A DNA stretch of 64,000 nt from Burkholderia pyrrocinia (GCF_003330765.1 NZ_CP024902.1:2976001-3040000); one strand, 5' to 3'. Counted from the stretch's first letter, positions 8,326 through 18,514 are shown. Numbers and translations: made by a program. The notes: generated by a model from the sequence alone, not told the origin.

Positions 8326-9852
8326 TTACCCGTTCGTCGCCGCTGCCGACGCGGGGGCCGGGGCGGCCGCCTTGTCGTAGTCGACCGGCTCGTCCGGCGC
8401 GCGCGGCGTCTCGCCGGCCCGCTGGATCCACCCGCCGCCCAATGCACGGTACAGATCGACCAGGTTCGTCCAGCGCGCCAGCCGCGCGCTGATCAGCGAC
8501 TGCTGCGCCGAGTACAGATCCGTCTGCGCGGTCAGCACCGACAGGTAGCTGTCGACACCGTTCTTGTAGCGCAGGTCCGACAGGTCGAAGCGGCGCTGCT
8601 GCGCGTGCTCGTTGCGCTCCAGCGCCGCGATCTGCTGGTCGTACGTGCCGCGTGCGGCGAGGCCATCCGATACTTCGCGGAATGCCGACTGAATCGCCTT
8701 CTCGTAGTTCGCGATCTCGATGCGCTTCTGCACGTGCGCGAGATCGAGGTTCGCGATGTTCTGCCCGCCCTCGAAGATCGGCAGCGCAATGTTCGGCGCG
8801 AACGACCACGCCGCCGTGCCGGCCTTGAACAGCCCGCCGAGCGTCGGGCTCGCGGTACCGAACGCCGCCGTCAGCGAGATCTTCGGGAAAAACGCCGCGC
8901 GTGCCGCGCCGATGTTCGCGTTCGCAGCCAGCAGCGTCTGCTCGGCCTGCATCACGTCCGGACGACGCGTCAGCAGGTCCGACGGCAACCCGGCCGGCAC
9001 GTCCGTCAGCAGGTTCTGCGCGTCGAGCGGCATGCCCGGCGGCAGATCGTCCGGCAGCGGCTCGCCGATCAGCAGCACCAGTGCGTTCACGGCCTGCGCG
9101 CGTGCCCGTGCCTGCGCCTGCTGGTTCGCGAGCGCCGTCTCGACCACCGTCTGCGCCTGACGCAGCTCGAGCTCGGAGCCCGTGCCGTTGTCGAACTGCA
9201 GCTTCGTCAGGTCGTACGACGCCTGCGCGGACTTCAGCGTGTTCTCCGTGACCTTCAGCAGATCGTCGGTCGACAGCACCGCCAGGTATTGATCCGCAAC
9301 CTGCGACACCAGCGAGATTTCCGACGCCTGCCGCGCATACGCGGTCGACAGGTACTGCGCGAGCGCCTGGTCCTTCAGGCTCTGCACGCGACCGAACAGG
9401 TCGAGCTCCCATGACGCGGACAGCCCGACGTTGTAGGTGCGCGAGATCAGCGGCGCCCCGGTCGTCGACACACCGGCCGGCAGACGCTGGATGTTGCCCG
9501 TGCCCGTCGCATCGAGCGTCGGGAACAGGCCCGCGCGCACGATCTGGTACTGCGCGCGCGCCGCCTCGATGTTCAGCACCGACACGCGCAGGTCGCGGTT
9601 GTTCTTCAGCGCGATCTCGATCAGCCGCTGCAGGCGCGGATCGACGAAGAATTCGCGCCAGCCGATGGCGGTCGCCGCCTGGCCGTTCGCGCCGCGCGCG
9701 CCGGCAGCGCCCGGCTGCGTCGCATAGACGCCGCCGGCCGGGTACGCCTGTGCGACGGGCGCGTCGGGCCGCTTGTAGTGCGGCGCCATCGTGCAGCCCG
9801 TGGCAAAGAGCGCGACCGCGATTGCAGTCAAAGCGTGTTTTTGCATCATCAC
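8326..9852 (-). CDS. oprB: RND efflux outer-membrane lipoprotein (OprM/NodT family)
   Basis: This is the TolC-like outer-membrane channel of a tripartite RND drug pump, 508 aa. The N-terminus has a lipoprotein signal with lipobox FATGC (Cys about residue 20), followed by the family's [11 protein letters not shown]. Two outer membrane efflux (OEP) repeats follow. The protein ends with an Ala-rich stretch. Its ATG overlaps the stop of the pump gene by 4 bp (ATGA). The gene order regulator / MFP / RND / OMF, with the divergent TetR gene, matches BpeR-BpeAB-OprB of Burkholderia pseudomallei, which I use for the names; the cepacia-complex equivalent is usually numbered RND-4. Confidence 0.93.
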   Translation of the reverse strand: MMMQKHALTAIAVALFATGCTMAPHYKRPDAPVAQAYPAGGVYATQPGAAGARGANGQAATAIGWREFFVDPRLQRLIEIALKNNRDLRVSVLNIEAARAQYQIVRAGLFPTLDATGTGNIQRLPAGVSTTGAPLISRTYNVGLSASWELDLFGRVQSLKDQALAQYLSTAYARQASEISLVSQVADQYLAVLSTDDLLKVTENTLKSAQASYDLTKLQFDNGTGSELELRQAQTVVETALANQQAQARARAQAVNALVLLIGEPLPDDLPPGMPLDAQNLLTDVPAGLPSDLLTRRPDVMQAEQTLLAANANIGAARAAFFPKISLTAAFGTASPTLGGLFKAGTAAWSFAPNIALPIFEGGQNIANLDLAHVQKRIEIANYEKAIQSAFREVSDGLAARGTYDQQIAALERNEHAQQRRFDLSDLRYKNGVDSYLSVLTAQTDLYSAQQSLISARLARWTNLVDLYRALGGGWIQRAGETPRAPDEPVDYDKAAAPAPASAAATNG

Positions 9853-12800
9853 TGCCCCTTGTTGCTTTCGTCGCCGTTGCCCGGCTTCTCTTCGTGGTGC
9901 GAGTGCTCCTGAGCCAGGCGCAGCGCTTGGTCGACGTCTTCCTTCTCGCCGCTGAAGATCGCGCGGATCTTCACGAAGAACATCGGGATCATGAAGATCG
10001 CGAGGAACGTCGCCGTGATCATCCCGCCGATCACGCCCGTACCGATTGCGTGCTGGCTCGCCGAACCCGCGCCGTTGCTGATCGCGAGCGGCATCACGCC
10101 GAGAATGAACGCGAGCGACGTCATCAGGATCGGACGCAGCCGCAGGCGCGCCGCTTCCAGCGCGGCCTCGATCGGCCCCATCTTTTCCGACTGCTGCAAC
10201 TCGCGCGCGAACTCCACGATCAGAATCGCGTTCTTCGCGGACAAGCCCACGGTGGTCAGCAGGCCGACCTGGAAGAACACGTCGTTCTCGAGGCCGCGCA
10301 TCGTCGCCGCGAGCAGTGCGCCGATCACGCCGAGCGGCACCACCATGATCACCGAGAACGGGATCGACCAGCTTTCATACAGTGCCGCGAGACACAGGAA
10401 CACGACGAGGATCGAGATCGCGTACAGGATCGGCGCCTGCGAACCGGACTGGATTTCCTGGAACGACAGGCCCGTCCACGAATAGCCGATACCGACCGGC
10501 AGCTTCTTCGCGAGCCCTTCCATCGCGGTCATCGCCTGGCCGGTCGACTTGCCCGGTGCGGCCTGACCCTGGATTTCCATCGCCGACACACCGTTGTAGC
10601 GCTCGAGCTTCGGCGAACCGTACGTCCAGTGACCGGTCGAGAACGCGCTGAACGGCACCATCCCGCCCGACCCGTTGCGCACGTACCAGATGTTCATGTC
10701 TTCCGGCGTCATCCGGAACGGCGCGTCGGCCTGCACGTAAACCTTCTTGATCCGGCCGTCGGTGTCGAGGAAGTTGTTCACGTACTTCGACGCCCATGCG
10801 ATCGAGAACGTCTGGTCGATCGCGTCCGCCGTCACGCCGAGCGCATTCGCCTTCTCGCGATCGATGTCGACCTTGTACTGCGGCGTGTCGTTCAGGCCGT
10901 TCGGGCGCACGCCCTGCAGCGTCGGATCCTTCGAGGCCATCCCGAGCAACTGGTTACGCGCGGCCATCAGCGCGTCGTGGCCGAGACCGGCGTTGTCCGT
11001 CAGCTCGAAGTCGAAGCCGGCGGCCGTGCCGAGTTCAGGAATCGACGGCGGGTTGAACGGGATCACGATCGCGTCCTTGTAGCCCGCGTAGCGCCCGAAC
11101 ATCCGGCCGATCAGCGCCTGGACCTTCTGGTTTGCGTGCTGACGCTGCGAGTAGTCCCTCAGGCGAACGAACACGAGACCCGAGTTCTGGCCGCGGCCCG
11201 CGAAGCTGAAGCCGTTGACCGTGAACGCCGATTCGACGATTTCCTTCTCGTCCTTCAGCAGGTAGTCGGAAATGTTCGCGAGCGTCTTCGCGGTCGTTTC
11301 CTGCGTCGAACCCGACGGCGTCTGCACGATCACGAACATCAGGCCCTGGTCTTCATCGGGCAGGAACGACTTCGGCAGGCGCACGAACAGCAAGCCGACC
11401 GCGACGATCACGACCAGGTAGATGATGAGCCAGCGGCCCGAGCGCTTGATCACGTGGTGCACGCCGACGTGGTACTTGTCGCGGCTGTTGTTGAACGTGC
11501 GGTTGAACCAGCCGAAGAAGCCCTTCTTCTCTTCGTGATGCCCTTGCGGGATCGGCTTCAGGATCGTCGCGCACAGTGCGGGCGTCAGAATCAACGCGAC
11601 GAGCACCGACAGCACCATCGCCGACACGATCGTCAGCGAGAACTGACGATAGATCGCGCCGACCGACCCGCCGGAGAACGCCACCGGCACGAACACCGCC
11701 GACAGCACGAGCGCCACGCCGACGAGTGCGCCGGTGATCTGGCCCATCGCCTTGCGGGTTGCCTCCTTCGGCGACAAGCCCTCTTCCGCCATCACGCGCT
11801 CGACGTTCTCGACCACCACGATCGCATCGTCGACCAGCAGGCCGATCGCGAGCACGAGGCCGAACATCGACAGCGTGTTGATCGAGAAGCCCACCAGCGA
11901 CATGATCGCGAACGTGCCGAGCAGCACGACCGGCACCGCGATCGTCGGGATGATCGTCGCCCGCAGGTTCTGCAGGAACAGATACATCACGAGGAACACG
12001 AGCACGATACCTTCGAGCAGCGTCTTGACCACTTCCTCGATCGACAGCTTCACGAACGGCGTCGTGTCGTACGGATACTTCACGACGAGGCCGTGCGGGA
12101 AGAACGGTGCCAGCTCGTCGATCTTCGCGCGCACGGCCTTCGCGGTCGCGAGCGCGTTGGCGTTGGTCGCGAGCTGGATACCGAGTGCCGCGGTCGGCTG
12201 ACCGTTGTACTTCGTGTCGAAGTTGTAGTTTTCGCCGCCGAGGCCGATCTGCGCGACGTCCTTCAGGCGCACCTGCGAGCCGTCCTGGTTGACCTTCAGC
12301 AGGATGTTGCCGAACTGCTCGGGCGTCTGCAGCAGCGTCGATTCGGTGATCGTCGCCTGCAGCACGGTGCCCGGCTTCGCCGGCGTGCCGCCGATCTGGC
12401 CGCCCGCGATCTGCACGTTCTGTGCGGTGATCGCGGTCGACACGTCGACCGGCGTGAGGCCGTAGTTCGTCAGGCGGGTCGGGTCGAGCCAGATCCGCAT
12501 CGCGTACTGCGAGCCGAACAGCGTGACGGTACCGACGCCGTTCAACCGGCTGATCGGATCCTTCACGTGCGACGCCACGAAGTTCGCGAGGTCGTACTTG
12601 TTCATGCTGCCGTCTTCGGAGTTGAAGGCGAGCACCAGCAGGAAGCTGCTGCTCGACTTCGTCACCGACAGGCCGAGCTGCTGCACGACCTGCGGCAGAA
12701 CCGGCGTCGCGAGCGACAGCTTGTTCTGGACCTGGACCTGTGCGATGTCGGCGTTGGTGCCCGGCGCGAAGGTCAGCGTGATCGTCGCGTTGCCCGAGTC

Positions 12801-13049
12801 GTCACTCGTCGACGACATGTACAGGAAGTTGTCGAGGCCGCTCATCTGCTGCTCGATCACCTGCGTCACCGTGTCTTCCACCGTCTTCGCGGAAGCGCCC
12901 GGGTAGTTCGCGGTGATCTGGATCGATGGCGGCGCGATCGTCGGATACTGCGAGATCGGCAGCGTGAAGATCGCCGCAACCCCCGCCAGCATCAGGATGA
13001 TGGCGATCACCCACGCGAAGATAGGGCGATCGATAAAAAACTTTGCCAT
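9849..13049 (-). CDS. bpeB: RND multidrug efflux pump, inner-membrane transporter (AcrB/BpeB type)
   Basis: This is the proton-driven drug exporter of the complex, 1066 aa, of the hydrophobe/amphiphile efflux-1 branch. It starts [17 protein letters not shown] as AcrB and MexB do. It has twelve membrane segments and two large periplasmic loops. The TM4 proton-relay aspartates are in [17 protein letters not shown] (about residues 404-420), and the TM10 lysine is in the [13 protein letters not shown] segment (about 940). The C-terminal cytoplasmic tail is rich in His and Glu. It lies 15 bp after bpeA and overlaps oprB by 4 bp. Long plus-strand open frames through this region are shadows. Confidence 0.96.
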   Translation of the reverse strand: MAKFFIDRPIFAWVIAIILMLAGVAAIFTLPISQYPTIAPPSIQITANYPGASAKTVEDTVTQVIEQQMSGLDNFLYMSSTSDDSGNATITLTFAPGTNADIAQVQVQNKLSLATPVLPQVVQQLGLSVTKSSSSFLLVLAFNSEDGSMNKYDLANFVASHVKDPISRLNGVGTVTLFGSQYAMRIWLDPTRLTNYGLTPVDVSTAITAQNVQIAGGQIGGTPAKPGTVLQATITESTLLQTPEQFGNILLKVNQDGSQVRLKDVAQIGLGGENYNFDTKYNGQPTAALGIQLATNANALATAKAVRAKIDELAPFFPHGLVVKYPYDTTPFVKLSIEEVVKTLLEGIVLVFLVMYLFLQNLRATIIPTIAVPVVLLGTFAIMSLVGFSINTLSMFGLVLAIGLLVDDAIVVVENVERVMAEEGLSPKEATRKAMGQITGALVGVALVLSAVFVPVAFSGGSVGAIYRQFSLTIVSAMVLSVLVALILTPALCATILKPIPQGHHEEKKGFFGWFNRTFNNSRDKYHVGVHHVIKRSGRWLIIYLVVIVAVGLLFVRLPKSFLPDEDQGLMFVIVQTPSGSTQETTAKTLANISDYLLKDEKEIVESAFTVNGFSFAGRGQNSGLVFVRLRDYSQRQHANQKVQALIGRMFGRYAGYKDAIVIPFNPPSIPELGTAAGFDFELTDNAGLGHDALMAARNQLLGMASKDPTLQGVRPNGLNDTPQYKVDIDREKANALGVTADAIDQTFSIAWASKYVNNFLDTDGRIKKVYVQADAPFRMTPEDMNIWYVRNGSGGMVPFSAFSTGHWTYGSPKLERYNGVSAMEIQGQAAPGKSTGQAMTAMEGLAKKLPVGIGYSWTGLSFQEIQSGSQAPILYAISILVVFLCLAALYESWSIPFSVIMVVPLGVIGALLAATMRGLENDVFFQVGLLTTVGLSAKNAILIVEFARELQQSEKMGPIEAALEAARLRLRPILMTSLAFILGVMPLAISNGAGSASQHAIGTGVIGGMITATFLAIFMIPMFFVKIRAIFSGEKEDVDQALRLAQEHSHHEEKPGNGDESNKGQ

Positions 13050-13064
13050 GAAACAGGCTCCCTG

Positions 13065-14342
13065 TTATTGCGCGCTCGAAGCGGCGGCAGCACTCGCCGG
13101 CGCGGCGCCCGATGCGGCAGCACCGGAAGCGGCGGCGGCGCCGGAACCGGCGGCAGCCGGCGCGGCGGATGCGGCAGCAACGCCCGATGCGGCATCTGCC
13201 GCCGGTGCGAGCTGCGCCGCGACGGCCTTCACGGTCGCACCCGGACGAACCTTGTCGACGCCCTGCACGATCACGTGATCGCCCGCTTCCAGGCCGCCTT
13301 CGACGACCCAGTTCTGGCCCTGCATGCCGGTGGTCTTCAGCGGACGCGGCTCGACCTTGTTGCTGGCGTTCACCACCATCGCGACCGCCTGCCCCTTCTG
13401 GTCATGCGTGACGCCGATCTGCGGCACCAGGAACGCGTTCTCGTTCACGCCTTCCTCGATCCGTGCGCGCACGAACATCCCCGGCAGCAGCACCCTGCCC
13501 GCATTCGGGAAGACCGCGCGGATCGTCACCGAGCCGGTGGTCTGGTCGACCGTCACGTCCGAGAACTGCAGCTTGCCCGGCTCCGAATAGGTCTTGCCGT
13601 CTTCCAGCACCAGCGACACCTTCGCGGCGCCCGGGCCGGTCGTCTTCAACCGCCCGCTCTGCACGTCCTGGCGCAGCTTCAGCCCGTCGAGACTCGACTG
13701 CGTGAGGTCCACATACACCGGGTCGAGCTGCTGCACCGTCGACATCAGCGTCGCCTGGCTCGCCTGCACGTATGCGCCCGGCGTTACCTGCGAGATGCCG
13801 ACGCGACCGGTGATCGGCGAGACCACGTCGGTATAGCCGAGGTTGATCTGCGCGGTGTCGACCGCCGCCTTGCCGGCCGCGACGTCCGCCGCGGCCTGCC
13901 CTTGCGTGGCCACCGCATTGTCGTAGTCCTGCTTGCTGACCGCATTCGCCGCCACCAGCACCTTGTAGCGCGCGACCAGTGCGTTCTGCGTCACGAGGTT
14001 CGCCTGCGCCTTCGCAAGCGTCGCCTTCGCGCTGTTCAACGCGGCGACGTACGGCGCCGGATCGATCTTGTAGAGGCGCTGACCGGCCTTGACGTCGGTG
14101 CCTTCGGTAAATTCACGGCGCAGCACGATGCCGTCGACCCGTGCGCGCACCTGCGCGACGAGGAACGCGCTGGTGCGGCCCGGCAGTTCGGTGAAGACCT
14201 GTACCGATTGCGGCTGGACGGTGACGACGCCGACTTCCGGCGTTTGCGGCGGCGGTGCCGATTCTTTTTTGCCGCACGCGGCCAGGAAAACGGCGGCCGT
14301 CGCGACAGTGATTAAGCGGTATGGAACCCGTTCGACGCGCAT
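13065..14342 (-). CDS. bpeA: RND efflux periplasmic adaptor (membrane fusion protein)
   Basis: This lipid-anchored periplasmic adaptor joins the RND pump to the outer-membrane channel; 425 aa. The ATG at 14342 was preferred to an upstream in-frame ATG because it has an AGAGG eight bases ahead and begins a clean lipoprotein signal peptide with lipobox LAAC (Cys 23). Barrel-sandwich halves (VQVFTELPGRTSAFLVAQV and SPITGRVGISQVTPGAYV) flank an alpha-helical hairpin. The last 50 residues are almost only Ala, Ser, Gly and Pro, a low-complexity tail. It is the first gene of the operon, opposite bpeR. Confidence 0.94.
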   Translation of the reverse strand: MRVERVPYRLITVATAAVFLAACGKKESAPPPQTPEVGVVTVQPQSVQVFTELPGRTSAFLVAQVRARVDGIVLRREFTEGTDVKAGQRLYKIDPAPYVAALNSAKATLAKAQANLVTQNALVARYKVLVAANAVSKQDYDNAVATQGQAAADVAAGKAAVDTAQINLGYTDVVSPITGRVGISQVTPGAYVQASQATLMSTVQQLDPVYVDLTQSSLDGLKLRQDVQSGRLKTTGPGAAKVSLVLEDGKTYSEPGKLQFSDVTVDQTTGSVTIRAVFPNAGRVLLPGMFVRARIEEGVNENAFLVPQIGVTHDQKGQAVAMVVNASNKVEPRPLKTTGMQGQNWVVEGGLEAGDHVIVQGVDKVRPGATVKAVAAQLAPAADAASGVAAASAAPAAAGSGAAAASGAAASGAAPASAAAASSAQ

Positions 14343-14739
14343 GGAGCGACCTCTGTGTATAGCCAATGGAATAAGTGCAGCGCCCGATCGGGGCGCAACA
14401 CGGATGCGCCTCGCGGCGCCGATCGAACACCTGAATGACTGGACTGCTGGATACAGCACGTCGGCACGAGACCTCCGTGCCGACGGGATGCCGCGAACTG
14501 CGGACTGGTACTTGGCGGGAATCAGCAGAGTGGGATATTAACTGATTGCCACTTTGGTCATTCGATCGTAGGGTGGTATTGTATATACATTCACGAATGT
14601 ATGTAAAAAGCTCGTTTGTGCCCCGCCGACGGTCCAGTCTTACGGATTGTTACCAGTCGCAAGCATAGCCCGCCTGCATGAAGGCGACGAGAGTTGCAGA
14701 CCCTATATTCACCTACGAACGATCCAATCAGGCCTGCAC
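14343..14739. promoter_or_regulatory. bpeA-bpeR divergent control region
   Basis: This 397-bp gap separates the divergent pump and repressor genes. On the minus strand, a TTTACA -35 (14602-14607) and a TACAAT -10 (14578-14583), 18 bp apart, read toward bpeA and enclose the palindrome at 14582-14605. On the plus strand, TTGTAT (14579-14584) could start a promoter for bpeR over the same operator. The long 5' leader of bpeA (over 200 nt) shows no other feature I recognise. Confidence 0.6.
14582..14605. promoter_or_regulatory. Probable BpeR operator, AcrR-like 24-bp palindrome
   Basis: The core ATACATTCACGAATGTAT (14585-14602) has perfect 8-bp arms around a 2-bp centre, and the palindrome extends to 24 bp with one mismatched pair. 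Layout and arm sequence closely follow the AcrR operator in front of acrAB of Escherichia coli, as I remember it. It lies between the -35 and -10 elements of the bpeA promoter, so bound repressor would block it. The match to BpeR is an inference. Confidence 0.75.
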
Positions 14740-15381
14740 ATGGTCAGACGTACCAAGGAGGAGGCACTCGAGACGCGTAATCGCATTCTCGACGCCGCCG
14801 AACACGTGTTCTTCGAGAAAGGCGTGTCGCACACGTCGCTCGCGGACATCGCCCAGCACGCCGGCGTGACGCGCGGCGCGATCTACTGGCATTTCGCAAA
14901 CAAGAGCGAACTGTTCGACGCGATGTTCGACCGCGTGTTTCTGCCGATCGACGAGTTGAAGCGGATGCCGCTCGACGCGCCGGGCGGCAATCCGCTCGAG
15001 AAGGTCCGCCAGATCCTGATCTGGTGCCTGCTCGGGGTGCAGCGCGACTCGCAGTTGCGGCGCGTGTTCAGCATCCTGTTCATGAAGTGCGAATACGTCG
15101 CGGACATGGAACCGCTGCTGCAGCGCAACCGCGCGGGGATGAGCGAGGCGCTGCACACGATCGATGCCGATCTCGCGGTGGCCGTGCGACTCAAGCTGCT
15201 GCCCGAGCGGCTCGATACGTGGCGTGCGACGCTGATGCTGCACACCCTCGTCAGCGGTTTCGTGCGCGACATGCTGATGCTGCCCGACGAGATCGACGCC
15301 GAGCAGCATGCGGAAAAGCTCGTCGACGGCTGTTTCGACATGCTGCGCTACAGCCCGGCGATGCTGAAGGAAGGCGACTGA
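14740..15381 (+). CDS. bpeR: TetR-family repressor of the RND pump
   Basis: This is a 213-aa TetR/AcrR regulator. Residues 1-60 hold the helix-turn-helix: MVRRTKEEALETRNRILDAA, then TSLADIAQHAGVTRGAIYWHF, the recognition helix of AcrR-like proteins. The remainder matches the AcrR-type C-terminal ligand domain. The ATG at 14740 was chosen over an upstream frame start because the conserved MVRRTKEE begins there. It is divergent from bpeA, which points to repression of both bpeAB-oprB and itself, relieved by drug binding. The 3' end runs close to the convergent hydrolase gene (52-bp gap without a clear terminator). Confidence 0.93.
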   Translation: MVRRTKEEALETRNRILDAAEHVFFEKGVSHTSLADIAQHAGVTRGAIYWHFANKSELFDAMFDRVFLPIDELKRMPLDAPGGNPLEKVRQILIWCLLGVQRDSQLRRVFSILFMKCEYVADMEPLLQRNRAGMSEALHTIDADLAVAVRLKLLPERLDTWRATLMLHTLVSGFVRDMLMLPDEIDAEQHAEKLVDGCFDMLRYSPAMLKEGD

Positions 15382-15433
15382 CGGCGCGGCGCTCGCTGCG
15401 ACGCCCTGCTCGCCCCCTGTCTCTCCGGCCGGT

Positions 15434-16111
15434 TCAGGCCGCCTTCGCGCGATGCGCGCGGGCCCGCCGGTTCGACGCGGCCACCGAATCGCGCTTCGGC
15501 ATTGGCGCGCCGGCCAGTCCCTCGATCCACGCTTCGGTCGACATCACGGCCGCGAAATTCGACTGGAACACCACCGTGTACGCGCGGTGAATCTCTTCGG
15601 CGCTCGCCGCGCCCGCTTCGTTCTCGTAAGGCAACGCGCCCGTCGCGTCCTCCAGGTACTCGACCTTCAGCCCCGCGTGCGCCGCGTGATAAACCGTCGA
15701 CGCATTGCAGTTGTGCGTCATGTAGCCGGCCACCGCGAGCGTGTCGATCCCGTGCGCATCGAGCCAGGCGGCGAGATCGGTCCCGGCAAACGCGCTCGCC
15801 TGCGTCTTCTCGATCAGGTGCGCGTACGGCCGGCCGGCGACAACCGCGTGCAGTGCAACGCCGTCGGTGCCGGGTGCAAAGATCGGCGCGCCGGCCGGCG
15901 CGACGTGCTGAACGACGATCACCGGCACACCGGCCGCATGCGCGGCGTCGATCGCGCGGTCGATGTTAGCGAGCGACACGTCGAGCGGCGGATACTCGAT
16001 CGGCAGGTTGCCCGTCACGTATTCGTTCTGGACGTCGATCACGATCAGCGCACGGCGGGAAGCGGGACGGGAAACGGAATGAGAAGTGGAATGCGGGACG
16101 GCGTTCGACAT
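15434..16111 (-). CDS. Isochorismatase-family cysteine hydrolase
   Basis: A 225-aa cysteine hydrolase of the isochorismatase/nicotinamidase superfamily. The conserved Asp is in RALIVIDVQNEYV (about residues 24-36), the Lys in EKTQASAFAGTDL, and the nucleophile Cys in VAGYMTHNCNAS, where the preceding cis-peptide motif is also visible. The ATG at 16111 was chosen because the frame upstream runs into a pentanucleotide repeat and shows no homology. The next gene is divergent and encodes a GlxA-type regulator, a common pairing in Burkholderia that suggests regulation by it. The substrate is unknown. Confidence 0.85.
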   Translation of the reverse strand: MSNAVPHSTSHSVSRPASRRALIVIDVQNEYVTGNLPIEYPPLDVSLANIDRAIDAAHAAGVPVIVVQHVAPAGAPIFAPGTDGVALHAVVAGRPYAHLIEKTQASAFAGTDLAAWLDAHGIDTLAVAGYMTHNCNASTVYHAAHAGLKVEYLEDATGALPYENEAGAASAEEIHRAYTVVFQSNFAAVMSTEAWIEGLAGAPMPKRDSVAASNRRARAHRAKAA

Positions 16112-16164
16112 GGCGGCTCCTGGTCGGGGGCCGCTGGCCGCCCCGGAACGGGACGGCCAGCGGC

Positions 16165-16194
16165 GCGATGCGATGCGATGCGATGCGATGCGAT
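16165..16194. repeat. (GCGAT)6 pentanucleotide repeat
   Basis: Six exact GCGAT copies lie in the 170-bp gap between the divergent hydrolase and GlxA-type regulator genes, followed by the variant GCATT. Five-base units can change the spacing of promoter elements when copy number slips. Confidence 0.9.
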
Positions 16195-16281
16195 GCATTG
16201 TCGGGCCGCATCGTTCGCGCGGACAGTGGCCCGATAGCCATTCTTCGATAAAATCGGGCCATCGCCATTCCGGAGCCTGCC

Positions 16282-17289
16282 ATGACCGCCGCCGCGTCAC
16301 CCGCCCCGCCCGTTCCGACTGTCGTCGCGGTGATCGCGTACGACGGCATCAGCCCGTTCCACCTGTCGGTGCCGTCCGTCGTGTTCGGCAAGGAACGCGA
16401 CGCGGCCGCAGCGCCCGCATTCGAGTTCCGCGTCTGCTCGGCCGAGCGCGGCCCGCTGTCGACCACGGGCGGCTTCACGATCACCGCGCCGTACGGGCTC
16501 GACGCGCTCGACGACGCGGACATCGTCATCGTGCCGGCCTGGCGCGACCCGGATGAAGCGCCGCCGGACGTGCTGCTCGACGCAGTCCGCGCGGTCGCCG
16601 CACGCGGCGCGCAGCTCGTCGGGCTGTGCCTCGGCGCTTACGTGCTCGCCGCGGCCGGCCTGCTCGACGGCCGCCCGGCCACGACACACTGGGCGTGGGC
16701 CGACGACTTCGCCCGGCGCTTTCCGCGCGTGAGGCTCGATCCCGACGTGCTGTACGTGGACGACGGCAACCTGATGACGTCGGCCGGCACGGCCGCGGGG
16801 CTCGACTGCTGCCTGCACGTCGTGCGGCGGCGCTTCGGCTCGGACGCCGCGAACCAGATCGCGCGCCGCCTCGTGATCCCGCCGCACCGCCAGGGCGGAC
16901 AGGCCCAGTACGTGCCGCAGCCGGTCGCCGCGCATCCGCGCGATGCGCGGCTCGCGGGCCTGCTCGACTGGGTGCGCGCACACCTCGACACCGCGCACAG
17001 CGTCGATTCGCTCGCCGAACGCGTGCTGATGAGCCGGCGCACGTTCACGCGCCACTTCCGCCAGGCGACGGGCACGACCGTCACCGCGTGGCTGCAGGCC
17101 GAGCGGCTCGCGCGCGCGCAGCATCTGCTGGAAACCACCGGACAATCGATCGACGCGATCGCGCAGGCGGCCGGCTACGGATCGAGCGTGTCGCTGCGCC
17201 AGCATTTCGCGGGCGCGCTCGGCACCTCGCCGTCTGCGTATCGAAGGGAATTTCGCGGCGCCGGAGCCGGTGCCGATGCGGGGCTGTGA
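16282..17289 (+). CDS. GlxA-family transcriptional regulator (DJ-1/PfpI + AraC)
   Basis: A 335-aa regulator with an N-terminal DJ-1/PfpI-like domain (about 14-190; nucleophile-elbow region LVGLCLGAYVLAAAGLL has Cys) and a C-terminal AraC DNA-binding domain (about 225-325). Helix-turn-helix stretches are SLAERVLMSRRTFTRHFRQ and AIAQAAGYGSSVSLRQHF. It has the layout of GlxA, FtrA and CdhR proteins, which activate catabolic genes. It is divergent from the isochorismatase-type hydrolase, the most likely target. The effector molecule is unknown. Confidence 0.9.
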   Translation: MTAAASPAPPVPTVVAVIAYDGISPFHLSVPSVVFGKERDAAAAPAFEFRVCSAERGPLSTTGGFTITAPYGLDALDDADIVIVPAWRDPDEAPPDVLLDAVRAVAARGAQLVGLCLGAYVLAAAGLLDGRPATTHWAWADDFARRFPRVRLDPDVLYVDDGNLMTSAGTAAGLDCCLHVVRRRFGSDAANQIARRLVIPPHRQGGQAQYVPQPVAAHPRDARLAGLLDWVRAHLDTAHSVDSLAERVLMSRRTFTRHFRQATGTTVTAWLQAERLARAQHLLETTGQSIDAIAQAAGYGSSVSLRQHFAGALGTSPSAYRREFRGAGAGADAGL

Positions 17290-17345
17290 CGCCCGCCGCA
17301 CGCGCAGCGGGCCCCCGTGAAGCGGAACCGGTAGCGCGCGGCCGC

Positions 17346-18050
17346 TCAGCCGCCGTTGATCCAGCGCGCCGCATAAAGCAGCAGCGCAACGAAGACGATC
17401 ATCGCCGCCCATGCCCATACGGGCACCGTGCCGGAACCGCGATGAGGGAGCGCGCTGGCACGCCCGGACAGCGTGCCGCCGAGGTGCGGCGGCAGCGAAC
17501 GCTTGGTCGCGGCCACCAGCGATGCCGGCCGCAGGAACACATGCTGGCGCCGCTGCGCGGTCGAGCGCGCGCGATTCGGCGCGAGGCCGTGCTTGGCCTG
17601 CACGACCGCGCAGAACTCGCGGAAGAAATCGTCGGTCCATTCGCGCAGCGCATTGTCGATCTGCCGCACCGGCAGCTCGGCGAGCGGCCCGCTCGCCGTC
17701 GCCCAGACCACGTACTCGATGCACGTGGCGTTCGCGTCGTCATCCGGCATCAGTACGAGTTCGACCTGGCCGCGCAGCGCGCCGAGGCCGTCGGCCCGCG
17801 CCTTGAAATTGATCACGCGGCGCGGCCGCCCTTCCGCGTCGCCCTGCTCGGCGGCCGCATGCGCACGCACGTCGTAGCGTGCGCGCAGCGGGCCGAGCGG
17901 CACCGTGATCGTCAGCGCGAACTCGTCGTGCGCGAGCTTCTCGAACGATTCGCAATGGTCGAAGCTTGCCCGCAGCAATGCGAGATCCTCGAAGGCCTCC
18001 CGCACGACAGGCAGCGCGAGCGCTACGCGTAACGTGTCGTTCAGTTCCAT
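17346..18050 (-). CDS. CoxG-like SRPBCC protein with C-terminal membrane anchor
   Basis: A 234-aa protein of the carbon monoxide dehydrogenase subunit G (CoxG) family. The N-terminal SRPBCC domain begins MELNDTLRVALALPVVREAF and ends near residue 155. A linker follows, then one hydrophobic helix (about 209-228, VPVWAWAAMIVFVALLLYAA) ends the protein, which suggests tail anchoring in the inner membrane. GGGAGG lies six bases before the ATG, supporting this start over a longer frame. No CO dehydrogenase genes are near, so a role in CO oxidation is not implied. Confidence 0.75.
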   Translation of the reverse strand: MELNDTLRVALALPVVREAFEDLALLRASFDHCESFEKLAHDEFALTITVPLGPLRARYDVRAHAAAEQGDAEGRPRRVINFKARADGLGALRGQVELVLMPDDDANATCIEYVVWATASGPLAELPVRQIDNALREWTDDFFREFCAVVQAKHGLAPNRARSTAQRRQHVFLRPASLVAATKRSLPPHLGGTLSGRASALPHRGSGTVPVWAWAAMIVFVALLLYAARWINGG

Positions 18051-18078
18051 GATGCCTCCCCGATGAACGCGCGCCGCA

Positions 18079-18438
18079 TCAGGACGTCTCGACGAGGCTG
18101 TCGATCCGTGCGGCATCGAAGGCGACGTAGTGCGCGAGCGCGGACGCCGCCTCCTTCGGTTCTTCGTAACTCCATGCGGCGTTCTCGATCACGCCGTCTT
18201 CCGTCTGCAAGTCGAAGTGCACCGCCTGCCCCCTGAACGGGCAGGCCGTCGTGAAACCCGATTTCACGAGCCTGCGCATGTTGACGTCGCCGCGCGGCAG
18301 GTAGTGGATGTCCGGCAGTCCCGTTTCGCGCACGGTCAGCGCGCCGTGCGAATCGGCGTACGTGATGCCGCGATGGATCACGCGCACGCGATGACGGTTC
18401 GGCACGATTTCGAGACGGGGAGCGGCTGCATCGGACAT
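18079..18438 (-). CDS. DUF427 domain protein
   Basis: A 119-aa protein matching the DUF427 family: ADSHGALTVRETGLPDIHYLPRGDV, then SGFTTACPFRGQAVHFDL and the AWSYEEPKEAA block that ends the domain. The function is not established. The ATG at 18438 has GAAGGAG upstream. The CoxG-like gene follows 28 bp downstream on the same strand, so the two are probably co-transcribed. Confidence 0.85.
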   Translation of the reverse strand: MSDAAAPRLEIVPNRHRVRVIHRGITYADSHGALTVRETGLPDIHYLPRGDVNMRRLVKSGFTTACPFRGQAVHFDLQTEDGVIENAAWSYEEPKEAASALAHYVAFDAARIDSLVETS

Positions 18439-18486
18439 CGTTTCTCCTTCGGGCGGCCCGGCAAGCAAGCCGGCGCAGGAAACGAA

Positions 18487-18514
18487 AAAGCCACGGCACG
18501 GGTGCCGTGGCTTT
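18487..18514 (-). terminator. Intrinsic terminator after the small secreted protein gene
   Basis: A 13-bp perfect stem (18487-18499 with 18502-18514; core GCCACGGCAC) with a 2-nt gap at the centre is followed on the minus strand by CTTTTTCGTTT. It sits 59 bp past the stop of the gene at 18573-19010. Confidence 0.85.

Noticed and set aside
9411..14315. A 1634-codon open frame on the plus strand through the efflux operon
   Set aside because: It lies antisense to bpeB and bpeA, is Arg/His/Asp-rich with no domain, and comes from the GC bias of the real genes' third codon positions.
16165..16194. A CRISPR-like or coding repeat
   Set aside because: The unit is 5 bp without spacers, and the open frame through it (HRIAS repeats) extends the hydrolase gene beyond its family start.
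17346..18050. Part of a carbon monoxide dehydrogenase system
   Set aside because: Only the CoxG-like fold is present; no coxM, coxS or coxL gene is near.
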